From: an uncultured Oscillospiraceae bacterium
GTDB taxonomy: Bacteria > Bacillota > Clostridia > Oscillospirales > Oscillospiraceae
Reading direction: 5' to 3'
Assembly: GCA_934597125.1 (NCBI GenBank)
Contig: CAKTQM010000040.1
Location: forward strand, 1 to 14,250
DNA length: 14,250 bases
Position 1 is the stretch's first letter. Each line of letters begins with the position of its first letter. Positions 6,887 through 12,713 of this stretch are shown piece by piece. The notes below the pieces were generated by a model that made no database searches, had not been told where the DNA came from, and saw only the letters and a list, made by a program, of their open reading frames with translations. The position numbers were made by a program, and so were the translations under genes.

Positions 6887-7138
6887 TTACTTCACCTGCA
6901 GCCGGTTTTCCGCCGACCAGCTGGTGATGTCCAGATTCTTGTACTGTCTGCGCAGGCGCTCCAGCTCCTCGCTGTGGCCGCCCAGAGTCACGATGCGGTT
7001 CACCGCCGCCAGATCAGCGGCGGGCATGGCCTGTGCGCTGGTGGTGCCGCATGCGTCGCAGATGTAGTTCTTTCCGTCAAATGTCACAGCGCTGCTGCCG
7101 CAAACTGCGCAGCGGATCGTTTTCGTTACCAATGCCAT
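6887..7138 (-). CDS. Small zinc-ribbon protein
   Basis: An 83-residue protein of no recognised specific family. C10-x2-C13 and C27-x2-C30 form a rubredoxin/TFIIB-like zinc ribbon resembling the first ribbon of the protein at 9119-10258. The rest (about 38-83) is a charged, probably helical tail rich in Glu, Arg and Leu, without a membrane segment or signal peptide. The start at 7138 is chosen because AAGGAGG lies a few bases upstream on the minus strand and a well-formed promoter lies at 7209-7237; the much longer in-frame reading toward 8083 is antisense to the LysR gene. It is divergent from that regulator, which may control it. Function unknown; protein or nucleic-acid binding are the usual possibilities. 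Confidence 0.8.
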   Translation of the reverse strand: MALVTKTIRCAVCGSSAVTFDGKNYICDACGTTSAQAMPAADLAAVNRIVTLGGHSEELERLRRQYKNLDITSWSAENRLQVK

Positions 7139-7208
7139 AATACATATACCTCCTTGAAAATTCCGTGTATGGTTCTGTGTTTTCGGCGCGCCTCGTTTCA
7201 CTGTCCCT

Positions 7209-7237
7209 ATCATATCACAACGGATTGCATTTGTAAA
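7209..7237 (-). promoter_or_regulatory. Promoter of the small zinc-ribbon gene
   Basis: On the minus strand, TTTACA (7232-7237) is followed after 17 bp by TATGAT (7209-7214), a near-consensus sigma-A promoter with an upstream TG making it an extended -10. The predicted 5' leader is about 65 nt. Confidence 0.75.
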
Positions 7238-7251
7238 ACGCATAATTGTAC

Positions 7252-7281
7252 TTGCAACTATGAGGAAAAGTATGATATGAT
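7252..7281 (+). promoter_or_regulatory. Promoter of the LysR-type regulator gene
   Basis: TTGCAA (7252-7257) and TATGAT (7276-7281) are separated by 18 bp, with an extended -10 TG. The start codon is only 23 nt past the -10 box, so the leader is very short and the RBS lies close to the 5' end. Confidence 0.65.
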
Positions 7282-7303
7282 AGCGGCAGAAAGGAGGCGG
7301 CCC

Positions 7304-8188
7304 ATGAGCATTTCCAAGTATCAGATCTTCCTGAAAACCGCCCGCTGCGGCAATTTTTCCAAGGCGGCACAGGCGTTGAACTTTACCCAATCCGGCGTCA
7401 GCCACGCGGTGCAGGCGCTGGAGGATGAGCTGGGGGTGACGCTGCTCAGCCGCAACCGGGGCGGCGTGGTGCTGACGGCGGACGGCCGCGCCCTGCTGCC
7501 CCAGATCGAAAAGCTGTGCGCCGCCCACCACGCCCTGACCCAGTCCGCCGCCAGCCTGCGGGGCATGGACAGCGGACTGGTAAAGGTGGCTACCTTCACC
7601 AGCGTCTCCGTCCACTGGCTGCCCTCCATCCTGCAAAGCTTCGGCAGGCTCTATCCCAACATCGAGTTTGAGGTGGTTACCGGCGACTTCTATGACCAGA
7701 TCGAGGAGTGGATCTTCCGCGGCACGGTGGACTGCGGCTTCCTGCGGCTGCCCTCCGTGAAGAAATTGCAGGTCTATCCCCTGCATCAGGATCAATTGCA
7801 GGTGATCCTGCCGCCCCACCATCCTCTGGCCGACGCCGATCCCTTCCCACTGGACGCCCTGTCCGCCGAGCCCTATATCCAGCTGGAGGAGGGCGAGGAT
7901 TACGAGATCGTGGCCGCCTTTGACGAAATGGGCGTCCGCCCCCATGTGAAATACACCGCCCGGGAGGATCGCACCATTCTGTCCATGGTGTCCAAGGGTC
8001 TGGGCATCAGCCTGCTGCCGGAGCTGATGGTGCGTCACAGCCCCTATCCCGTCACCGTCTGCCGCCCGCCCATGACCTTTCACCGGAACATCGGCATCGG
8101 GGTGAAGGACGAGAAGGCGCTGTCCGCCTCCACCCGCCGGTTCGTGGCGTTCGTGCAGGAGTGGGTGGCGGAGAACGGGGATGCGTAA
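7304..8188 (+). CDS. LysR-family transcriptional regulator
   Basis: A 294-residue protein of typical LysR length. Residues 1-60 are the winged helix-turn-helix, with the family signature F-x-x-A-A-Q-A-L-N-F-T-Q-S-G-V-S-H-A-V followed by LE-x-ELGV-x-LL-x-R and LTADGRALLP. Residues about 90-290 are the periplasmic-binding-like effector domain (VKVATFTS..., LPSIL..FGRLYPNIEFEV near its start, GLGISLLPELM near its end). ATG at 7304 follows AAGGAGG at 7291-7297. The ligand cannot be read from the sequence. By the usual LysR arrangement it may control the divergent zinc-ribbon gene and itself; no metabolic gene is adjacent, so its main targets may be elsewhere. Confidence 0.93.
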   Translation: MSISKYQIFLKTARCGNFSKAAQALNFTQSGVSHAVQALEDELGVTLLSRNRGGVVLTADGRALLPQIEKLCAAHHALTQSAASLRGMDSGLVKVATFTSVSVHWLPSILQSFGRLYPNIEFEVVTGDFYDQIEEWIFRGTVDCGFLRLPSVKKLQVYPLHQDQLQVILPPHHPLADADPFPLDALSAEPYIQLEEGEDYEIVAAFDEMGVRPHVKYTAREDRTILSMVSKGLGISLLPELMVRHSPYPVTVCRPPMTFHRNIGIGVKDEKALSASTRRFVAFVQEWVAENGDA

Positions 8189-8207
8189 GGGGCGGAAATA
8201 CCGCCCC
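8189..8207. other. Hairpin directly after the LysR stop codon
   Basis: GGGGCGG (8189-8195) and CCGCCCC (8201-8207) pair perfectly around AAATA. No T-run follows. It is probably a 3'-end stabilising or protective structure ahead of the main terminator at 8261-8292. Confidence 0.5.
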
Positions 8208-8215
8208 CATAACCG

Positions 8216-8260
8216 CCCTTTATGTACCGTTTCTGTACCGATAAAGCCCCTTTATGTACC
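8216..8260. repeat. 13-bp direct repeat between the LysR gene and its terminator
   Basis: CCCTTTATGTACC occurs at 8216-8228 and again at 8248-8260, with a third partial copy (CTGTACC) between. A small dyad ATAAAG-CCC-CTTTAT spans 8241-8255. There is no coding capacity and no promoter I can support here. Confidence 0.6.
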
Positions 8261-8292
8261 AAAAATGCACCCCGAATTCGGGGTGCATTTTT
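8261..8292. terminator. Bidirectional terminator, near-ideal palindrome
   Basis: Arms 8261-8274 and 8279-8292 are perfect complements of 14 bp (A-run, TGCACCCCG) around the loop AATT, ending in TTTTT on either strand. It lies between the convergent LysR gene and the last gene of the minus-strand operon and should stop both transcripts. Confidence 0.92.
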
Positions 8293-8308
8293 GCTTATAC
8301 ACGATTTT

Positions 8309-9103
8309 TCAGAAGCTGCCGCTGGTGCTGGAACCGCCGCCGCCGGAATGATCGCTGCTGTCGGAGTCGTTGTCCTGCTCAATCTTGACGCGAGTCTCGG
8401 TGGTGTGGGTATAGATATCCGACTGCTCCGTCAGGTCAAGACCCTCTTCGGTGACATAGATGTCGGCCCGGGCGCTTCTGCGGACGGACTTCATCATGCC
8501 CTTCAGGCTCAGGCAGATCACCAGCGCCAGACCGATGCCCACGGCGGCGCCGATCAGCAGGGACTTGGTGAGGGGCTTCTTTACCGGATCGCCCTGCTCG
8601 GCCCGATCCAGGTAATCATCGCAGGCCAGCAGGTAATCCTCAAAGCCCCCGCGCCAGTCATTGTCGGCGAAGTTATCCAGAAAGACCTCGGTCATCTGGT
8701 GGCGGCCATAGTCGCTGACAGCGTACTGGGCGATGCCGCCGTCACGGACGAACAGGTCGTAGGTGCGGTCGTACATGCTCAGCAGCAGCACGATGCCCTC
8801 GCGGTTTTCGCCGATGCCCATGGGAGCGTCGCTGTACTCGCCGTTATAGATGGCGGCGGTGGCGTCGTGGATGTTGTCGGCGTATTCGGTGTAGTCATTC
8901 ACGGTGATGATGTACACGGCGCAGTTATGGCGCCAGGAGATCTGGTCGGCCATGGCCTCCAGATAGGCGTTGTCCTCTTCGGACAGGATGCCCGCCATAT
9001 CGTAGACGAAGGCGTCGCCGGGCTGCTGTTCCGCCCAGACGGGAACGGCCAGCGTCAGCGCTGTCAGCAGCGCCAGGAAAAGGGTCAATACTCTCTTTTT
9101 CAT
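8309..9103 (-). CDS. TPM-domain secreted/membrane protein (YdjH/YgcG-like)
   Basis: A 264-residue protein. An N-terminal signal peptide (about 1-24, ending VPVWA) precedes a TPM (Psb32/MOLO-1 type) domain at about 28-165, recognised from V-x-D-x-A-G-I-L-S, the DD/NY segments and the NREGIVLLLS stretch. A single membrane segment lies at about 181-200, and a charged cytoplasmic tail ends in a Gly/Ser-rich stretch (HSGGGGSSTSGSF), a common ending for this family. TPM proteins are known in membrane repair and stress complexes; biochemical activity is not established for most. The gene is last in the operon, 15 nt after the double zinc-ribbon gene, whose stop codon overlaps this gene's GGGAGG ribosome binding site. 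Bacillus subtilis YdjH is the closest named analogue I can suggest. Confidence 0.8.
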   Translation of the reverse strand: MKKRVLTLFLALLTALTLAVPVWAEQQPGDAFVYDMAGILSEEDNAYLEAMADQISWRHNCAVYIITVNDYTEYADNIHDATAAIYNGEYSDAPMGIGENREGIVLLLSMYDRTYDLFVRDGGIAQYAVSDYGRHQMTEVFLDNFADNDWRGGFEDYLLACDDYLDRAEQGDPVKKPLTKSLLIGAAVGIGLALVICLSLKGMMKSVRRSARADIYVTEEGLDLTEQSDIYTHTTETRVKIEQDNDSDSSDHSGGGGSSTSGSF

Positions 9104-9118
9104 CGTCAGTTCCCTCCC

Positions 9119-10258
9119 TTACAGCAGCGACAGGATCCACGCCGTCACCGCAGCCACCGGCACGGCGATGGCCGCGAACGTCGTCCAGAACTTGCCCATA
9201 TCCGTGGGCAGGTCGCCCACCAGGCGGCCGGTCTGGCCGTTCATGGCGAAGAGGAAGTCCTTGCCGTTCCACTTGGTGTGCAGCATCCACACGGGCAGCA
9301 GGGCGTAATGTACCTTGCCGCGTTTCAGATGGATCTCCTGATTCAGGGTGGTGCAGGAGTCGTACTGATCCGCCGTGCGGCGCAGGGCGGCCTCCAGGGT
9401 GGCGGTGCAGCGGCTGTCGGCCCGCTCCTGACTGTCGGCCACGGAGACATCGTACTTATCCGCCAGAAAGCCGGGTAAGTAAGCGGTGGAGAAGGGCTTG
9501 AGATCCTTGTAGTCATAGGGCTCGATGGAGTCCATGTGGTCGTCGGGCATTTTGCTGGAGGCGTCCACGGGCACCTTTTCGAAGCCGATGGAGCCGCCGC
9601 GGCGGACATTATAATGCTCGGTGGTGGTGACTTCGTAATCGCCCTCGGTATGGACGTGGTTGATGAGACCCTCATACTCCACGCTGCCCTGAGCGCGGCC
9701 GTCAAACATCCAGAAGGGGACGTAGACGCCCTGGATCTCCTCGATGTGGTTGCCCTTGGTGAAGGCCTTGGGCAGGAAGGGCTTGCCCTTGTAGTGCTTT
9801 TTCAGCGCCTCGACGGCGTCGTCCTTGCTGAGCTTGAAGGGCAGCACGAAATCGGGCTTCAACGTGCCGCTGAACTGGCCGGGCACCACGGTGGGGTTGC
9901 CGCAGTAGGGGCAGGAGGTGGCGGCGGTGCTTGCGTCGCAGATCAGCTCCGCGCCGCAGGAGGGGCAGTTATAGGACTTCATGCCGTTGGCGTCCGCGCC
10001 CCAGTCGCTGCTGAGGGACGAGGTGTCCCAGCCCTGGGCCTCCATCTCTTCTAATTTTTTGCGGTTCTGCTCCGCCTTTTCGTTGGCCTTTTCCGTGGCC
10101 TCCACGGCCTGGGCCTCTTTTTCGGCATAGAGCTTTTCGATCTCCGCTACATCATACTTGCTGCCGCAGAAATCACATTCCAGCTGGCCGGACGCGCCCA
10201 CGAAGTGGAGCGGGCCGGTACAGGCCGGACATTTATAGTTGGTGATCTGGGATGCCAT
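9119..10258 (-). CDS. Tail-anchored protein with two zinc ribbons (YdjG-like)
   Basis: A 379-residue protein. Zinc ribbon 1 uses C10/C13 and C28/C31; a Glu/Lys/Ala-rich coiled-coil linker spans about 37-75; zinc ribbon 2 uses C98/C101 and C116/C119. A globular region follows (about 130-350, with PFKLSKDDAVEAL, YVPFWMFD and LLPVWMLHTKW), and a single hydrophobic segment closes the chain (about 357-379), consistent with tail anchoring in the membrane. The arrangement is that of bacterial TFIIB-type zinc-ribbon proteins such as Bacillus subtilis YdjG, a partner in the PspA-YdjGHI membrane-stress system. ATG at 10258 follows GGGAGG on the minus strand. It sits third of four operon genes, between the DUF5684-like and TPM genes. 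Specific function is inferred from the neighbours. Confidence 0.8.
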   Translation of the reverse strand: MASQITNYKCPACTGPLHFVGASGQLECDFCGSKYDVAEIEKLYAEKEAQAVEATEKANEKAEQNRKKLEEMEAQGWDTSSLSSDWGADANGMKSYNCPSCGAELICDASTAATSCPYCGNPTVVPGQFSGTLKPDFVLPFKLSKDDAVEALKKHYKGKPFLPKAFTKGNHIEEIQGVYVPFWMFDGRAQGSVEYEGLINHVHTEGDYEVTTTEHYNVRRGGSIGFEKVPVDASSKMPDDHMDSIEPYDYKDLKPFSTAYLPGFLADKYDVSVADSQERADSRCTATLEAALRRTADQYDSCTTLNQEIHLKRGKVHYALLPVWMLHTKWNGKDFLFAMNGQTGRLVGDLPTDMGKFWTTFAAIAVPVAAVTAWILSLL

Positions 10259-10291
10259 ATCGTTCCTCCCGTACTCTCTATTCTTGTTTTT

Positions 10292-10876
10292 TTACAGGGG
10301 TTTGCCGCAGTTTTCGCAGAATTTGCTGCCGGCGGTGACTTTGGCGCCGCAGTTGGGGCAGTGGGTCACCTGGAAGCCGGTATCCTGGGGCTGCTGGGGC
10401 TGCTGGTAATCGCTCTGCTGATAGGTGTTGGACTGCTGATAGCTGCCGGTGTTGGGGGCGTAGCCCTCCTGCCGGGGCTGCTGATAGCCGTTCTTGCCGG
10501 GGACGCCCAGATAGGCGGCGTCGCTGAAAGCCAGAATGGGCTGGAACACGTAGGGCAGGAAGATCAGTCCCACGGCGAAGCCGCCGCCCTTGCCGAAGGC
10601 CTTGGCCAGCTTCACCTGGGTCTGGATCGCCAGAATGATGTTATAGAAGGGGATCAGCAGCATCAGGAAACGCCAGCCGCTGCCCCAGGTGATCTCATAC
10701 TCCACATAGATATTATAAAAGGGGACGATGGCGGCCCAGCCGGGCTTGCCGGCCTTTTTGAAGATCATCCACATGGACACGATCAGCAGGACGCCCAGCG
10801 CCAGAGAGATGATGCTGGTTACCGGACTGGAGTAGACAGGGGTGCTGTACTCGTAGTAATCGTAATAATCGTACAT
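10292..10876 (-). CDS. DUF5684-like membrane protein with C-terminal zinc ribbon
   Basis: A 194-residue protein. The N-terminus is strikingly Tyr-rich (seven Tyr among the first 15 residues). Hydrophobic segments lie at about 18-38, 68-88 and 99-119; the stretch FKKAGKPGWAAIVPFYNIY (about 39-57) and the second IPFYNII motif are typical of the DUF5684 family as I remember it. A Gln/Tyr/Pro-rich linker (about 127-167) leads to a zinc ribbon with C173/C176 and C187/C190. ATG at 10876 follows AAGGAGA on the minus strand. The gene is second in the operon, separated from the SPFH gene by a strong hairpin. Function unknown; the repeated ribbon motif suggests that these operon members recruit a common partner or one another. 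Confidence 0.75.
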   Translation of the reverse strand: MYDYYDYYEYSTPVYSSPVTSIISLALGVLLIVSMWMIFKKAGKPGWAAIVPFYNIYVEYEITWGSGWRFLMLLIPFYNIILAIQTQVKLAKAFGKGGGFAVGLIFLPYVFQPILAFSDAAYLGVPGKNGYQQPRQEGYAPNTGSYQQSNTYQQSDYQQPQQPQDTGFQVTHCPNCGAKVTAGSKFCENCGKPL

Positions 10877-10922
10877 GAGCTTCTCCTTTCATCACGTCAA
10901 ATCGCTTTGCGGATCTGTCGCT

Positions 10923-10950
10923 CTCCGGCAGGGGGGCGCCCCTGCCGGAG
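10923..10950. other. Strong intra-operon hairpin without a T-run
   Basis: CTCCGGCAGGGG (10923-10934) and CCCCTGCCGGAG (10939-10950) form a perfect 12-bp GC-rich stem with a 4-nt loop. In the direction of the operon (minus strand) the sequence after it has no run of T, so it is not a standard terminator. It could reduce or stabilise transcripts between the SPFH gene and the three downstream genes. Confidence 0.7.
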
Positions 10951-10962
10951 GGTGCGTTTTAC

Positions 10963-12234
10963 TTACGGGCGGGGATTGCCGCAGTTGGCGCAGAACTTGC
11001 CCTTGTTGACGGCGCCGCAGGAACATGTCCATTCATCGGCGGGCTTGGGGGAACCGCATTCGGCGCAGAACTTGCCGGTGTTCACCGCGCCGCAGGCGCA
11101 CTTCCACTCGCCGGCGGGGGCGGGCTTGGGCTGGCCGCACTCGGCGCAGAACTTGCCGGTGTTGCCGCTGTGGCCGCAGGAACATGTCCAGCCGCCTGCC
11201 GCGGGAGCGGCCTGCTGGGCGGGCTGCTGCTGACCCATGGCGAACAGGTTCTGGGCGTTCATGCCGCCCGCCTGACCGGCCATGTTCATGCCCATGAAGG
11301 CCATGGCCGCGCCGCCCTGATTGTTGGCCGCCATCTTCATGGCGTCGCCCTGGCTGCCCACCAGATGGGCGGCAGCGCGGGTGGGATCCATGAAGGCCGC
11401 GTTGCGCTGCAGCTCCTTGAGCATCTTCTCGTCTTCCTCGTCGGCGGTGACGCTGGACACGCCGAAGGAGACGATCTCGATGCCCCGCAGGTCGCGCCAC
11501 TTCTTGCTGAGGACTTCGTTCAGCGCGTCGGCCAGCTCCATGGTGTGGCCGGGCAGTTGAGAGTAGCGGATGCCGTTCTCGCCGATCTTGGCGAAGGCGG
11601 GCTGCAGGGCGGTCAGCAGTTCGGTTTTCAGCTGGCCATCCAGCTTGTCGCGGGTGTAGGCCTCGCTGACGTTGCCGCAGACGTTGGTGTAGAACAGGAC
11701 GGGGTTGGTGATGTGGTAGCTGTACTCGCCGAAGCAGCGGATGCCCACGTCGATGTCGATGCCGGCCCGCTGATCCACCACACGGAAGGGCACGGGGGAG
11801 GGGGTGCCGTACTTGTTGCCCAGCAGCTCCTTCGTATTAAAGTAGTAGATCCGCTGATCCTTGGGGGGCTCGCCGCCGAAGGTGAAGCGGTTGGTCATGT
11901 TGTCGATCACGGCGCGGATGCTGCCCTTCAGCTCGCCGGTGAACAGGGACGGCTCGGTGGACATGTCGTACGTAAACTCGCCAGGCTCGGCGCACACCTC
12001 GATGATGCGGCCCTGATCCACGATCATCATGCACTGGCCGTCGGCCACGGCGATGACGCTGCCGTTGGTGATCACGTTGTCGCTGCCCTTGGTGTTGCTG
12101 CTGCGGCCGGAGACGCGCTTCTGTCCCTTCACCGCCATCACGTTTTCGGGCAGGGCTTCACAATAGAAGTATTCCTTCCACTGGTCGGCCAGCACGCCGC
12201 CCACGCTGCCCAATGCTGCTTTGATCAGTCCCAT
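10963..12234 (-). CDS. SPFH-domain (stomatin/prohibitin-like) protein with three C-terminal zinc ribbons (YdjI-like)
   Basis: A 423-residue protein of the COG4260-type 'SPFH plus zinc ribbon' group, to which Bacillus subtilis YdjI belongs. The N-terminal part contains WKEYFYCEALPENVMAVKG (family-typical start), the SPFH core follows (about 25-250) and a helical region ends near 300. A Met/Ala/Gly/Gln-rich linker spans about 300-348. Three tandem zinc ribbons lie at 349-371, 377-398 and 402-423, each with a CxC first pair and a CxxC second pair (C351/C353 with C363/C366; C379/C381 with C390/C393; C404/C406 with C415/C418). There is no clear membrane helix, so membrane attachment is probably peripheral. 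It is the first gene of the operon, with its own promoter at 12291-12320; the start at 12234 follows AAAGGAG at 12242-12248. Likely a scaffold in membrane stress response, by analogy. Confidence 0.87.
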   Translation of the reverse strand: MGLIKAALGSVGGVLADQWKEYFYCEALPENVMAVKGQKRVSGRSSNTKGSDNVITNGSVIAVADGQCMMIVDQGRIIEVCAEPGEFTYDMSTEPSLFTGELKGSIRAVIDNMTNRFTFGGEPPKDQRIYYFNTKELLGNKYGTPSPVPFRVVDQRAGIDIDVGIRCFGEYSYHITNPVLFYTNVCGNVSEAYTRDKLDGQLKTELLTALQPAFAKIGENGIRYSQLPGHTMELADALNEVLSKKWRDLRGIEIVSFGVSSVTADEEDEKMLKELQRNAAFMDPTRAAAHLVGSQGDAMKMAANNQGGAAMAFMGMNMAGQAGGMNAQNLFAMGQQQPAQQAAPAAGGWTCSCGHSGNTGKFCAECGQPKPAPAGEWKCACGAVNTGKFCAECGSPKPADEWTCSCGAVNKGKFCANCGNPRP

Positions 12235-12290
12235 AGTTGTTCTCCTTTATTTATTGATTCTAATAGGGGTTCTGTTTTGCCTATACCTAT

Positions 12291-12320
12291 ATTTTACTAC
12301 ATCTTACCATGCCGGGTCAA
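12291..12320 (-). promoter_or_regulatory. Promoter of the SPFH-led operon
   Basis: On the minus strand, TTGACC (12315-12320) is followed after 18 bp by TAAAAT (12291-12296). The predicted leader to the start codon at 12234 is about 50 nt and carries the AAAGGAG ribosome binding site. No operator-like dyad overlaps it. Confidence 0.7.
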
Positions 12321-12381
12321 TGTGCAATTCTACAAAGCGGGGGGAAAAGGCGGCGGCGGGGTGGTGAATTTGCGATTTACG

Positions 12382-12416
12382 CATAAAAACGCACCGTGAA
12401 GGACGTTTCACGGTGC
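12382..12416 (-). terminator. Minus-strand terminator upstream of the SPFH operon
   Basis: GCACCGTGAA (12391-12400) and TTCACGGTGC (12407-12416) form a perfect 10-bp stem. Read on the minus strand it is followed by GTTTTTAT; on the plus strand no T-run follows. It would therefore end a transcript coming from the right, although no minus-strand protein gene is visible there. Confidence 0.75.
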
Positions 12417-12448
12417 GCGGCGCTGTCATATTTCACAGGTGTCGATAC
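12382..12448 (-). ncRNA. Candidate short noncoding transcript
   Basis: A minus-strand promoter-like pair, TTGATT (12478-12483) and TAAGAT (12455-12460) with a 17-bp spacer, would start RNA near 12448; the terminator at 12382-12416 would end it after about 65 nt. No open frame with an RBS fits inside. This combination is suggestive only; the promoter could be fortuitous in AT-rich intergenic DNA. No known RNA family is recognised. Confidence 0.3.
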
Positions 12449-12511
12449 AAGCCTATCTTATCACAGGTTCTTAACGGAATCAATACAGCATTGAGCAAAA
12501 ATATATATAAA

Positions 12512-12523
12512 CTTTACGTAAAG
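12512..12523. promoter_or_regulatory. 12-bp perfect palindrome upstream of the cstA-operon promoter
   Basis: CTTTACGTAAAG is self-complementary and lies 20 bp before the -35 box, centred roughly 61 bp upstream of the predicted transcript start, a position typical of class I activators. It sits beside an AT-rich tract (12497-12511) that could act as an UP element. The binding factor is unknown. Confidence 0.35.
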
Positions 12524-12543
12524 ATTTTGTTAACTTTGCCGTC

Positions 12544-12572
12544 TTGCAATTCGAAAACAACAGGCGTATAGT
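12544..12572 (+). promoter_or_regulatory. Promoter of the unknown gene-cstA operon
   Basis: TTGCAA (12544-12549) with a 17-bp spacer to TATAGT (12567-12572) is a good sigma-A type promoter. The predicted transcript start is near 12579, leaving a leader of about 135 nt before the start codon at 12714. Confidence 0.75.
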
Positions 12573-12578
12573 ATGGAA

Positions 12579-12713
12579 CATGATTTTTCTGACTTCGATA
12601 ACGTTTCCGGAAAGGAAAAAGTCAACTTTTTTCCTGCAATGCTTTTCGCGCTTAAAATTGCGAAAGCAGACACGGAGACCTATGGTTGTGCGTGAGGAAA
12701 GGACGGTGGAGCC
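12579..12713 (+). promoter_or_regulatory. Structured 5' leader of the cstA operon
   Basis: The leader begins with a TTTCCGGAAA palindrome (12604-12613). A first stem-loop pairs GGAAAAAG (12614-12621) with CTTTTTTCC (12626-12634) with one bulged T; a second pairs GCTTTTCGC (12641-12649) with GCGAAAGC (12660-12667), also with one bulge. Its length and paired elements allow attenuation or RNA-level control, but no known riboswitch class is recognised. Confidence 0.4.

Larger units (their letters stand above)
7207..7283. repeat. 11-bp inverted repeat covering both divergent -10 boxes
   Basis: CTATCATATCA (7207-7217) and TGATATGATAG (7273-7283) are exact reverse complements 55 bp apart, each containing the -10 TATGAT of the promoter on its own strand. 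The sequence between them would hold any LysR operator; I found no convincing T-N11-A palindrome, only loosely related TTGCA/TGCAA words at 7225-7257. Confidence 0.7.

Noticed and set aside
8222..9478. Plus-strand open frame opposite the TPM and YdjG-like genes
   Set aside because: It begins in the intergenic repeat and terminator, lacks an RBS and is antisense to two supported genes.
8885..9515. TGTAGTC half-sites resembling the module 2 operator (near 8890 and 9506)
   Set aside because: Each lies inside a coding region and has no matching second half at the 7-3-7 spacing.
11170..12399. Plus-strand open frame opposite the SPFH gene
   Set aside because: It is a shadow of the SPFH gene, running through that gene's promoter and the minus-strand terminator.
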